Source of the DNA: an uncultured Bifidobacterium sp.
Lineage (GTDB): Bacteria > Actinomycetota > Actinomycetes > Actinomycetales > Bifidobacteriaceae
Assembly: GCF_959020145.1 (NCBI RefSeq)
Contig: NZ_CAUEQY010000025.1
Coordinates: 1 to 16,821 of the forward strand
Direction of reading: 5' to 3'
Length of the DNA stretch: 16,821 bases
In this document: piece after piece, positions 6,939 through 13,925 of the stretch
Position numbering within the stretch: position 1 is the first letter of the stretch
How the letters are laid out: each line of letters begins with the position of its first letter
Program-made: the position numbers and the translations under genes
The notes under the pieces: generated by a model
The model's input: the letters and a program-made list of their open reading frames with translations, nothing else
Database searches by the model: none
Told to the model about the DNA's origin: nothing

Positions 6939-7712
6939 TCAGCTTTCCGGATAGTCGTTTGCGTCAAGATGCGGCACATGCGTGCTCGCTTCGTGCTGGC
7001 GATCATACAGTACGTTCAATCCCGCCTGCACGTCGTTGCCAAGCTTGCCGAGCTGCTGTTGCAGCGTTTCCATCACCGTGGTGCAGTATTTGTCAGCTCC
7101 CTGCGTGAGATGGTCGGCCCTGGCTTGCGCTTGGTCGAGAATAGCACGCGCCTTCTGCCGAGCCAGTTCGGTCACGTTTTCCTGCCCGGCGAGGAATTGC
7201 GCCTGCTCGTTGGCCTCACGTATCGTGTCTGCCGCACGCGATTGCGCCGAAGCGACGATGGCGTTGGCTTGCGTTTGCGCGCTTTCCAAACGTCGTTCCG
7301 ACTCACGCATCAACGCCGAGGCGCGTTCCAGCTGTACCGGCATCATTTTCTTCAACTGGTCGAGCTGTTCGGTGAATTCGTCGCGGTCGACGCGCACGCT
7401 GCCGGGGAAGAACAGTATCGGTTTCGCTTCGTCCAATGCCGATTCGAGTTTGTCGATAATGTCGTACACGGTGGTGAATTCGTCGCGGCTCAAATCGTTG
7501 GAATCGTCCAGCGGTGCGTTGGGATTGAACGTGTTGCGTAAATCCGGCAGATCAGACATGGAAATCAACGGTTTGACCGGCTCGGCGGCGCGTGCCGTGG
7601 CTTGTGCCTTCTGACCGGATTGGGCCGCCCGATCGGTCGGGCGTTCGGCGGTCACGTCGTCGTCAAACTGGCTGCCGGCCGGATCGTACGCATTCGTTTC
7701 TTCACCCATCAT
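6939..7712 (-). CDS. SepIVA/DivIVA-like coiled-coil cell-division protein
   Basis: A 257-residue, soluble, helix-rich protein. Residues 1-50 are acidic/Ala-rich and probably disordered. From about 75 to 240 it is nearly continuous Ala/Glu/Gln/Leu/Arg helix, with segments such as YDIIDKLESALDEAKP and ANAIVASAQSRAADTIREA typical of DivIVA-family coiled coils. In mycobacteria the rnc-DUF177 locus is adjacent to sepIVA (Rv2927c), a DivIVA-domain septation factor. The same neighbourhood here makes an orthologous role in septum or envelope assembly likely, though inferred. The reading frame offers two adjacent ATGs: 7712, which overlaps the coaD stop as ATGA, and 7709. AGAGGG ends only one base before the first, so the second may be used. 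The overlap implies translational coupling with coaD. Confidence 0.82.
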   Translation of the reverse strand: MMGEETNAYDPAGSQFDDDVTAERPTDRAAQSGQKAQATARAAEPVKPLISMSDLPDLRNTFNPNAPLDDSNDLSRDEFTTVYDIIDKLESALDEAKPILFFPGSVRVDRDEFTEQLDQLKKMMPVQLERASALMRESERRLESAQTQANAIVASAQSRAADTIREANEQAQFLAGQENVTELARQKARAILDQAQARADHLTQGADKYCTTVMETLQQQLGKLGNDVQAGLNVLYDRQHEASTHVPHLDANDYPES

Positions 7713-8203
7713 GCCCTCTTTTCATTATTGAGCGCTTCTCCGAGTAGCGGAATCACGCAATCGGGCACCATGCCGGTCACATCGCCGCCGTGACGTGCCA
7801 CATCTTTCACGATCGAACTGGAGATATGTTCCAAATCGGGCGCCGCCGGCAAAAACAGCGTTTCCACGTCGGCAAGCTTGCGATTGACCAGCGCCATACC
7901 CAACTCGGCCTCATAATCGCCATTCTGCCGAAGCCCCTTCACGATAACCGTCGCACCGACCTTCTTGCAATAGTCGGTAATCAGTCCGGTTGTTGAAGCA
8001 ACCTTGATATTGCGGCAATTCCGCTCTTCAAGCGCCTTACGGATAATCTCAACGCGGGTCTCTTCGGAAAACATCGGTGTTTTCGCCGCGTTCACCGCCA
8101 CTACGACATGCACTTCATCGAAAAAACGCGCGCAACGTTCGATGACGTCCAAATGTCCGGCGGTCACTGGGTCGTACGACCCGGGGCAAACTGCAATTGT
8201 CAT
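7709..8203 (-). CDS. coaD: Phosphopantetheine adenylyltransferase
   Basis: Catalyses the fourth step of coenzyme A synthesis, 4'-phosphopantetheine plus ATP to dephospho-CoA. The 164-residue length is standard. Visible motifs are the nucleotidyltransferase TxGH signature in GSYDPVTAGHLDVI (T14-H17), the substrate-binding segment IVKGLRQNGDYEAELGMA (about 87-104) and ISSSIVKD (127-134). The start ATG 8203 has GAGG only two bases upstream, so initiation may be weak or leaderless; no alternative start lies nearby. It is the first gene of a minus-strand run with the SepIVA-like, DUF177 and rpmF genes, and is divergent from the DUF3039 gene across about 117 bp. Confidence 0.97.
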   Translation of the reverse strand: MTIAVCPGSYDPVTAGHLDVIERCARFFDEVHVVVAVNAAKTPMFSEETRVEIIRKALEERNCRNIKVASTTGLITDYCKKVGATVIVKGLRQNGDYEAELGMALVNRKLADVETLFLPAAPDLEHISSSIVKDVARHGGDVTGMVPDCVIPLLGEALNNEKRA

Positions 8204-8320
8204 AGCCTCAAGCGTACCGCGATTGCGTGAAATTACGCGAAGTGTCGGCGAATATGTGGGTTTTCATGGCTATGATGGAGGCAGTGGTGCCGCGGTTGCG
8301 GCGTATTTGAGGAGTTGATT

Positions 8321-8647
8321 ATGGCATGTTCGATATTCGATGATCGCGACGGCTTCGTTGACGAGGCCGACCCGGTCTCGCCGCTTTCCAATCCCGACGC
8401 GGGTACCGGCACTGCGGTGTTGGAACGCCCCGAAGAGGAGACGAAGCTGGATGATGGCGGCAACGGCGATGCGGATCGTTTCGCGCATTATGTGTCGCGC
8501 GATCGCATTGCCGAGTCCCGTCGCACCGGCCGACCGGTGGTGGCGTTGTGCGGCAAGGTGTGGGTGCCGAAGCGTGATCCTTCGCAGTTCCCGGTATGTC
8601 CGGATTGCAAGCGTATCTACGACGAAATGATGAATTCCAATTTCTAA
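8321..8647 (+). CDS. DUF3039 family protein
   Basis: A 108-residue protein of the actinobacterial DUF3039 family, whose function is unknown. The N-terminal half (1-50) is acidic and probably disordered. The C-terminal half holds the family core: RFAHYVSRDRI, PVVALCGKVWVPKRDP, and FPVCPDCKRIYDEM. One cysteine in ALCGK plus the CPDC pair resembles a small zinc ribbon with one ligand missing, so metal binding is plausible but unproved. The start ATG 8321 has GAGGAG (8309-8314) six bases upstream; a TTG at 8315 is in frame but lies in the spacer. A TATGAT (8271-8276) could be its -10 element, although no good -35 is seen. It is divergent from coaD and convergent with the aldo-keto reductase. Confidence 0.9.
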   Translation: MACSIFDDRDGFVDEADPVSPLSNPDAGTGTAVLERPEEETKLDDGGNGDADRFAHYVSRDRIAESRRTGRPVVALCGKVWVPKRDPSQFPVCPDCKRIYDEMMNSNF

Positions 8648-8728
8648 TCGTTTTTTATCTCTTTCATCGTATGGTGATCTTGGAATTTCGTTGAAATTTC
8701 TGAAGATTGCCGAAAGTGATTACATATA

Positions 8729-8798
8729 AAAAATCTGCCGAGATGGTCTCTATATCGAAATTATTTTTCGATGATTGAGATTGTCTCGGCAGATTTTT
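8729..8798. terminator. Long nested bidirectional hairpin terminator
   Basis: Outer arms AAAAATCTGCCGAGA (8729-8743) and TCTCGGCAGATTTTT (8784-8798) are a perfect 15-bp inverted repeat ending in T-runs on both strands. Inside are a TCTC/GAGA pair (8747-8750, 8777-8780) and a second perfect stem ATCGAAA/TTTCGAT (8754-8760, 8766-8772) around a 5-base loop. The whole can fold into one roughly 70-base hairpin. It lies between the convergent DUF3039 and aldo-keto reductase genes and can terminate both transcripts. Confidence 0.88.
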
Positions 8799-8846
8799 AT
8801 TGCTGTCGCGTTTTATTGTCAGCTTGCCGTTTTGAAAGATCCGCGT

Positions 8847-9857
8847 TTAGCGCAACGAAATTTCGTCGATGCGACGCAATTCCTCATCGCTGAACGTGGT
8901 GTTCTTCAACGCGCCGATATTGTCGAGCAGCTGCTGCGGGCGGGAAGCGCCGACAAGCACGGAGGTCACGTAACCGTCGTGCAGCAGCCAGGCGAGCGCC
9001 ATTTCGGCAAGCGTCTGCCCGCGTTCGGCGGCAAGATCGTTCAGGTCGCGGATCTGCTGCAGGCGTTCCGGCGTCAACGCGCTTTCCTGCAGGAATCGAC
9101 CGTCGTGCGCGATGCGGCTGTCTGCGGGCACGCCGTTGAGATAGCGGTTCGTGAGCAGACCCTGTTCGAGCGGCGAGAACGTGATAAGACCTTTGCCAAG
9201 CTTTTTGGCGGTTTTCTTCAATCCGTTGCGTTCCACGGTGCGGTCGAAAATGCTGTAACGGTTCTGGTTGATGATGAACGGCACATGCAGCTCATCGAGG
9301 ATCGCGGTGGCCTTTTCCAGCGTCGGACCATCGTAATTGCTCAGGCCCACGTAGAGTGCCTTGCCGCTTTGCACGGCGGTTGCCAACGCGCCCATGGTTT
9401 CTTCGAGCGGCGTGGAGGAATCCATGTGGTGATGGTAGAAAATGTCGACATAGTCGAGACCGAGGCGTTCGAGGCTTTGGTCGAGCGAGGCGAGTAGATA
9501 TTTGCGGCTGCCGAGATCACCGTAGGGGCCGAGCCACATTTCGTAGCCGGCTTTGGTGCTGATGATCAGTTCGTCGCGATGATGATGGAAATATTCGCGC
9601 AGCAGACGGCCGCAGTTCTTTTCCGCACTGCCTGGCTCGGGACCGTAATTGTTGGCGAGATCGAAATGTGTGATGCCGTTGTCGAATGCGGTGAACACGA
9701 TGTCACGCATAGTGGCGTACGGCGTGATATCGCCGAAATTATGCCAAAAGCCGAGCGAAACCGCTGGAAGTTTCAGGCCGCTCTCGCCCACATGATTGTA
9801 GGTCATGGAATCGTATCGAGCGGGTGACGGCGTGTAGACGGTGGTCGGTTCAAGCAT
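8847..9857 (-). CDS. Aldo-keto reductase, YghZ/Gpr (MgrA) type
   Basis: NADPH-dependent (beta/alpha)8-barrel reductase of aldehydes. The product is 336 residues from ATG 9857, which has AGGAGG about four bases upstream; a frame open to 9917 lacks any such signal. The catalytic tetrad is visible: D66 and Y71 in DLANNYGP, K102 in STKAGY, and a histidine in FYHHHMD (probably H143). Segments GSAE, LLRE, SRKYLLASLDQSL and VQSGKALYVG closely resemble E. coli YghZ, which reduces L-glyceraldehyde 3-phosphate and methylglyoxal. The C-terminal cofactor-binding part is SVLVGASRPQQL. It is divergent from a MerR-family gene with shared palindromes, so it is probably regulated by that protein, perhaps in response to electrophiles or aldehydes. 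The actual substrate is inferred by similarity only. Confidence 0.94.
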   Translation of the reverse strand: MLEPTTVYTPSPARYDSMTYNHVGESGLKLPAVSLGFWHNFGDITPYATMRDIVFTAFDNGITHFDLANNYGPEPGSAEKNCGRLLREYFHHHRDELIISTKAGYEMWLGPYGDLGSRKYLLASLDQSLERLGLDYVDIFYHHHMDSSTPLEETMGALATAVQSGKALYVGLSNYDGPTLEKATAILDELHVPFIINQNRYSIFDRTVERNGLKKTAKKLGKGLITFSPLEQGLLTNRYLNGVPADSRIAHDGRFLQESALTPERLQQIRDLNDLAAERGQTLAEMALAWLLHDGYVTSVLVGASRPQQLLDNIGALKNTTFSDEELRRIDEISLR

Positions 9858-9930
9858 GGTTCCTCCTTGAAAACTCTGCGTATTCCGCTGTGCGCTGTGT
9901 TGCTTGAGTTGGCGCATGTCGTAAGTTTGT

Positions 9931-9983
9931 CGACGATACTATCGTCGCACTTCAAGTAAACTTGAATGCAAGTATCGTCGATA
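9931..9983. promoter_or_regulatory. Palindrome cluster, probable MerR-family operator
   Basis: The divergent AKR/merR intergenic region holds TTCAAGT-AA-ACTTGAA (9951-9966), a perfect dyad of the form bound by many MerR-type activators between -35 and -10. To its left is CGACGATA-C-TATCGTCG (9931-9947) and to its right TATCG-T-CGATA (9973-9983). GACGATACT (9932-9940) and AGTATCGTC (9971-9979) also form outer arms around the central dyad. Exact -35/-10 boxes are not clear in either direction. Confidence 0.75.
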
Positions 9984-10053
9984 GTGTGTTTTCCGATGAT
10001 TGACAATCGCAAGGAATCGCAAAATCGCTAGAAAAACCTAGAAAATCGTAGAA

Positions 10054-10500
10054 ATGAGAAGGGGAATGGCAACATATACGATTCGTGAAGTCGCGCAACG
10101 ATTCCATGTGCAGACGTCAACCTTGCGCTATTACGAGGATCAGGGGCTGCTGTGCGACGTGGAGCGCGACGATGCGGGGCGACGCGTGTACACCGACTCG
10201 CATATCGGGCGGCTCGAGGCGATCGCCTGCTTCAAACATGCGGGCATGAGCATCGATGAACTCAAACGCTTCTTCGCATACGAAAAAGACGAGCGTGCGC
10301 ACATTGCGGACATGCTGGAATTGTTGGAATCGCGGCATCAAGCGATTTTGAAACAGCGGGCCGCGCTGGAAGAGGCGTACATGCATGTGTTGCGCAAACT
10401 GCACTTGTATCGCGATATTCAGCACAGCATCGAAACGGGGGCGCCATACCCGGATTGGGCGAATTATGATGGCAAGGATTTTCGCGCCGACGATCGGTGA
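10054..10500 (+). CDS. MerR-family transcriptional regulator
   Basis: DNA-binding dimeric regulator. The 148-residue product has the MerR winged helix-turn-helix at its N-terminus (YTIREVAQRF, TSTLRYYEDQGLL, about residues 8-33), the wing residues RRVYT, and the second helical segment ending AIACFKHAGMSIDELKRF. A long dimerisation coiled coil follows (about 80-125) with a short C-terminal tail. The tail has no cysteine array, so it is not a metal or redox-cluster sensor; it resembles the AdhR/NmlR-like group tied to aldehyde stress. Start choice: ATG 10054 lacks a clear ribosome binding site, while ATG 10066 follows AAGGGG by a single base; both give an intact domain. The divergent reductase gene and the intervening palindromes suggest control of that gene and itself. 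Confidence 0.92.
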   Translation: MRRGMATYTIREVAQRFHVQTSTLRYYEDQGLLCDVERDDAGRRVYTDSHIGRLEAIACFKHAGMSIDELKRFFAYEKDERAHIADMLELLESRHQAILKQRAALEEAYMHVLRKLHLYRDIQHSIETGAPYPDWANYDGKDFRADDR

Positions 10501-10579
10501 AGTTCGGTGGACTGACGAAGATCAGTGAAGACTGGTTGGCGAAGGGCGGTGACGCCCAGTTGGCGAAAAAGCGGAAAAT

Positions 10580-10618
10580 AAAAGGTGTGGAACCGCAAAC
10601 TACAGTTCCACACCTTTA
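10580..10618. terminator. Bidirectional terminator between merR and rdgB
   Basis: TAAAGGTGTGGAAC (10580-10593) and GTTCCACACCTTTA (10605-10618) form a perfect 14-bp stem with an 11-base loop. On the minus strand it continues into TTTT-rich sequence, fitting the end of rdgB, 50 bases past its stop. On the plus strand it ends with CCTTTA and may also serve the MerR gene. Confidence 0.85.
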
Positions 10619-10667
10619 GAACACCTAGCAGAACGTCTAATAGAGACTGCTGCGACTCGTTTCAGCC

Positions 10668-11342
10668 CTACTTCAGCAGAGTGGCCACGGATGGCAGCAG
10701 GGCGCGCAACGCCTTGCCGCGATGGGAGATGGCGTTCTTTTCGGCCGGTTCCATCTGCGCGGACGTGAGCTTCTCGCCGGCTTCGACGGCACGCGCCGGC
10801 TGATCGTCGGGCACGAACAGCGGGTCGTAGCCGAAGCCATGCTCGCCATGAGGCTCATGCAGCAGCACGCCCGGCATTTCGCCGGTTTCCACGATTTCTT
10901 GAGCGATCGCATAACGACCATCGGCGCCTGCGCCTGCTTCGGTTTGCGGCACCACCAGCGCGGCCGCGCAACGGAAACGCGCGGTACGCTTGGCATCCGG
11001 AATGTCGGCGATCTGCGCGAGCAGCAGCGCGTTGTTGGCTTTGTCATCGCCATGCTTGCCCGCCCAACGTGCGGAAAGAATGCCGGGGGCATTGCCCATC
11101 ACGTCCACAATCAGACCGGAATCGTCGGCGATTGCCGGGCAGCCCGTACGTGCGGCCACATCACGGGCCTTGAGCAGCGCGTTCTCTTGGAAGGTCACGC
11201 CATCTTCCACCGGATCCGGCAGATTCAGCGAACCGGCCGACACCAGCTCCACCTGATCCGCGTTCGCACCCAGGCAATCTTCCAGAATGCGGTTGATTTC
11301 AACGAGTTTGCCCTCGTTATGCGTTGCGACGATAATTCTCAC
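10668..11342 (-). CDS. rdgB: XTP/dITP diphosphatase (Ham1/RdgB family)
   Basis: House-cleaning enzyme that hydrolyses non-canonical purine triphosphates (XTP, dITP, ITP) to monophosphates. The 224-residue product shows the family motifs: THNEGK (7-12), GVTFQENALLKA (48-59), the general-base aspartate in ADDSG (D74), SARWAG, FGYDPLF (170-176) and SHRGKAL (206-212). It begins with GTG at 11340-11342, with AAAGGA about eight bases upstream. Length is slightly above the 195-200 of E. coli RdgB because of an Ala/Gly-rich loop near residues 134-142. It lies downstream of rph on the same strand (139-bp gap), a pairing common in bacteria, and is followed by a strong terminator. Confidence 0.96.
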   Translation of the reverse strand: MRIIVATHNEGKLVEINRILEDCLGANADQVELVSAGSLNLPDPVEDGVTFQENALLKARDVAARTGCPAIADDSGLIVDVMGNAPGILSARWAGKHGDDKANNALLLAQIADIPDAKRTARFRCAAALVVPQTEAGAGADGRYAIAQEIVETGEMPGVLLHEPHGEHGFGYDPLFVPDDQPARAVEAGEKLTSAQMEPAEKNAISHRGKALRALLPSVATLLK

Positions 11343-11392
11343 GTTCCGATTCCTTTCGTTGCTGTTCGTTGCTTCGTTGATGTCGGCTTGCC

Positions 11393-11411
11393 TGACGTGC
11401 GTTTGACGTGC
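11393..11411. repeat. TGACGTGC direct repeat upstream of rdgB
   Basis: Within the 139-bp rph-rdgB gap, TGACGTGC occurs at 11393-11400 and 11404-11411, an 11-bp period, amid further CTTGCCT copies. It could be a tandem regulator site or simple local duplication. Nothing else is recognisable in the gap. Confidence 0.35.
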
Positions 11412-11481
11412 CCTGACTTGCCTAACCTACGATTGGTTTGCGAGGCCAGCCTGCGGTTGGCTTACGTCCGACTTGCAGCCT

Positions 11482-12243
11482 TCAGTCCTGTGCGAGCGCG
11501 GACTGCTGTGCGGCCTGCAGTTCCTTGTTGCCCTTTTCCGCCAGGTCAAGCAGCGCGTTCAACTCGGCGCGGTTGAACGGGCGGTGTTCGGCAGTGCCCT
11601 GAATTTCAATGAATTCGCCGGAACCGGTCATGGCCACGTTCATATCGGTCATGGCCTTGCTGTCTTCGATGTACGGCAGGTCAAGCATCGGTGTGCCATC
11701 GATCACGCCTACGGACACGGCGGAAACGCTGTCTTTGATCACGCGCTCGGCGGACCTGATGTGCTTGTGCTTCTCGGCCCAGCGCATGGCGTCCACGAGC
11801 GCCACATATGCGCCGGTGATCGACGCTGTTCGGGTGCCGCCGTCGGCCTGCAGCACGTCGCAGTCGATCTGCACCTGGTTTTCGCCGAGTGCCTTCATAT
11901 CAACCACGCCACGCAGGCAGCGACCGATCAGTCGGCTGATCTCATGCGTGCGTCCGCCGATCTTGCCACGCACGGATTCACGATCGGTGCGGTCTGCAGT
12001 GGCTCGCGGCAGCATCGCATATTCCGCGGTGACCCAGCCCAAGCCGGAGTCCTTGCGCCAACGTGGCACGCCTGCGGTGAACGTGGCCGTGCACATCACT
12101 CGCGTATTGCCGCATTCCACAAGCACGGATCCTTCCGGAACATCCGTGAAATGACGGGTGATGCGCACCGGACGCAGCTCATCCACCTTGCGTCCGTCCG
12201 TACGAATCATCGTTTCGCCCAACAAGTCTTTAATCGCTACCAT
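11482..12243 (-). CDS. rph: Ribonuclease PH
   Basis: Phosphate-dependent 3'-5' exoribonuclease that trims tRNA and other RNA 3' ends; it forms a hexameric ring. The 253-residue product contains IRTDGRKVDELRPV at its N-terminus, the tRNA/phosphate-binding arginine region GRTHEISRLIGR (97-108), the family signature CDVLQADGGTRTASITGA (128-145) and the catalytic acidic segment LDLPYIEDSKAMTDMN. The C-terminus has GTAEHRPF, where many homologues have GTAEG. The chosen start ATG 12243 has an AGAGAAG purine run eight bases upstream. The inner ATG 12210 (MIRTDGRK) matches the shorter start common in the family but lacks a visible ribosome binding site. It heads an rph-rdgB unit divergent from pncB. 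Confidence 0.97.
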   Translation of the reverse strand: MVAIKDLLGETMIRTDGRKVDELRPVRITRHFTDVPEGSVLVECGNTRVMCTATFTAGVPRWRKDSGLGWVTAEYAMLPRATADRTDRESVRGKIGGRTHEISRLIGRCLRGVVDMKALGENQVQIDCDVLQADGGTRTASITGAYVALVDAMRWAEKHKHIRSAERVIKDSVSAVSVGVIDGTPMLDLPYIEDSKAMTDMNVAMTGSGEFIEIQGTAEHRPFNRAELNALLDLAEKGNKELQAAQQSALAQD

Positions 12244-12363
12244 CGCTGACTTCTCTGCTTTCGATTGATCACACGATCAACAATCGTTTGTATTTTCCGA
12301 AAAAACAGTATCACCAGCCGAAAACCCGTCTTTCCGTCTTGAACTCGCCTCTTGCTGCACCTC

Positions 12364-12425
12364 AATTTGCCTATCCCAATTTGCGTCGTGCCCGAATTTG
12401 CGCGCATCTCACGTTTGTCTCACGT
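12364..12425. promoter_or_regulatory. Repeat-rich pncB upstream region
   Basis: The 286-bp divergent rph/pncB gap has no gene. It carries three AATTTGC copies (12364-12370, 12378-12384, 12395-12401) and two TCTCACGT copies (12407-12414, 12418-12425) exactly 11 bp apart, i.e. on one face of the helix. A TATGAT at 12446-12451 could be a -10 box for pncB, without a good -35. This looks like an activator-dependent or repressed promoter, but no regulator is recognised. Confidence 0.4.
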
Positions 12426-12529
12426 AATACAGGCATGCAAGCACGTATGATGGAACGAAAACCTGTGCTTGGCCACGGCGAGGCCTACACTTATGGTCAG
12501 TTTCACCAAAAGTCAGAAAGGCTTTGGAA

Positions 12530-13852
12530 ATGCTGGATTATTCACCTGCACTCATGACCGACATGTACGAATACACCATGCTTGACGCGTGCCTGAGGGA
12601 CGGCACCGCCAATCGCAAGTGCGTATTCGAGATTTTCACCCGTCATCTGCCGCTTGGCCGCCACTATGGGGTGGCCGCCGGCCAAGGTCGTATTCTTGAC
12701 GCACTTGAAAATTTCCATCTTGACGATAATGATCTGAAATTCCTTGCAGATCGCAAAGTAGTGGGCCCTGAAACTATCAAATGGCTTGAGAATTTCCATT
12801 TTTCCGGTTCGATCAAGGGCTATCGCGAAGGTGAGATGTTCTTCCCGAATTCGCCGATTCTGCAAGTCGAAGGCACGTTCGGCGAGTGCACGCTGCTGGA
12901 AACGCTGTTGCTGAGCATTCTGAATTACGATTCCGCGGTTGCGTCGGCCGCGTCCCGCATGGTCAGCGCCGCGAAGGATCGCCCGTGCATGGATATGGGC
13001 GGGCGCCGTACGAACGAGTGGGCCGCCGTTGCCGCTGCCCGTGCTGCGGTAGTGGGCGGATTCAAGGGCACGGCCAATCTGCTGGCCGCGCAAATGTATG
13101 GCTTGAATGCCATCGGCACGGCCGCACACTGCTTCACGCTGGTGCATGATGATGAGCGCAGCGCGTTTGAATCGCAGATTGCCGCGCTCGGCAAGAACAC
13201 CACACTGTTGGTTGACACGTACAACATTGAAGAGGCCGTGAAGACAGCTGTTGAAGTGGCCGGACCCGAATTGGGCGGCGTGCGCATCGATTCCGGCGAT
13301 CTGGCGTCGTTGGCGCAGCGCGTGCGCAACCAGCTGGATGCGTTGGGCGCTACCAACACGAAGATCACCGTTACCAACGATTTGGACGAGTATGCGCTCG
13401 CTTCGCTGCAGACCGCGCCGGTCGATTCGTATGGCGTGGGCACCATGCTCGTCACCGGATCGGGCGCTCCGACCTGTGCGATGGTGTACAAGCTGACTGA
13501 ACGCGAGAATTCCGCTGGTGACATGCAGCCGGTGGCCAAGAAGTCGAAAGACAAGGCCACGGTTCCGGGCCGCAAGCTCGCCTTCCGTTCGTACGAGTAT
13601 TCGCTGGCCGACTGCGAACATGTGATTTCCGGCTCCGAAGAGCAGCTGGCCGCCTATCAGCCGGAAGAAGGCTGGAAGGATCTGCTGGTCGGCTACGTGA
13701 GCAACGGCGAAATCAACTCCGATTATCAGGGACACGAGGCCATCGTCAACGCGCATAATTACCGCGCCCAGGCGCTGGCCGAACTGCCGATCGGCGCGCA
13801 AAGCCTCATGAAGGGCGACCCGGTAATCCCTACCGAAATCACCGTCCTTTGA
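12530..13852 (+). CDS. pncB: Nicotinate phosphoribosyltransferase
   Basis: Converts nicotinate and PRPP to nicotinate mononucleotide at the expense of ATP, the entry step of NAD salvage. The 440-residue product starts at ATG 12530, with AAAGG about nine bases upstream; an in-frame TTG at 12524 is less likely. Visible: the N-terminal SPALMTDMYEYTML opening, the GGRRTNEW segment, GTAAHCF with the probable autophosphorylated histidine (H200), DTYN (229-232), RIDSGDL (252-258) and the phosphate-binding YGVGT (301-305). GTAAHCF departs from the commoner GTxAHSW version, but the histidine is kept. Length and order match actinobacterial PncB. It is followed 73 bp later by the first fem gene, with a hairpin in between. 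Confidence 0.96.
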   Translation: MLDYSPALMTDMYEYTMLDACLRDGTANRKCVFEIFTRHLPLGRHYGVAAGQGRILDALENFHLDDNDLKFLADRKVVGPETIKWLENFHFSGSIKGYREGEMFFPNSPILQVEGTFGECTLLETLLLSILNYDSAVASAASRMVSAAKDRPCMDMGGRRTNEWAAVAAARAAVVGGFKGTANLLAAQMYGLNAIGTAAHCFTLVHDDERSAFESQIAALGKNTTLLVDTYNIEEAVKTAVEVAGPELGGVRIDSGDLASLAQRVRNQLDALGATNTKITVTNDLDEYALASLQTAPVDSYGVGTMLVTGSGAPTCAMVYKLTERENSAGDMQPVAKKSKDKATVPGRKLAFRSYEYSLADCEHVISGSEEQLAAYQPEEGWKDLLVGYVSNGEINSDYQGHEAIVNAHNYRAQALAELPIGAQSLMKGDPVIPTEITVL

Positions 13853-13864
13853 CTCGTGCTACCA

Positions 13865-13911
13865 TCATGCTGGTTGCGTACGGCAATCAATCTCGTAATC
13901 AACCAGCATGA
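13865..13911 (+). promoter_or_regulatory. 12-bp hairpin directly before the fem1 ribosome binding site
   Basis: TCATGCTGGTTG (13865-13876) and CAACCAGCATGA (13900-13911) are perfect inverted arms around a 23-base loop. It starts 12 bases after the pncB stop and ends just before the purine-rich AAGGGGTAGGA leading to ATG 13926. No T-run follows on either strand, so it is not a standard terminator. It could be an RNA structure controlling fem1 translation, an mRNA-stabilising element or a protein-binding dyad. Confidence 0.6.
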
Positions 13912-13925
13912 AGGGGTAGGATTAC

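Noticed and set aside
12265..12280. TTGATC-ACAC-GATCAA inverted repeat upstream of rph
   Set aside because: A 6-bp dyad with a common GATC core; too short to claim as an operator on its own.
12542..13801. A 419-codon open frame on the minus strand opposite pncB
   Set aside because: Antisense shadow of a confident pncB; the composition is Arg/His-heavy, and no start signal or family is recognised.
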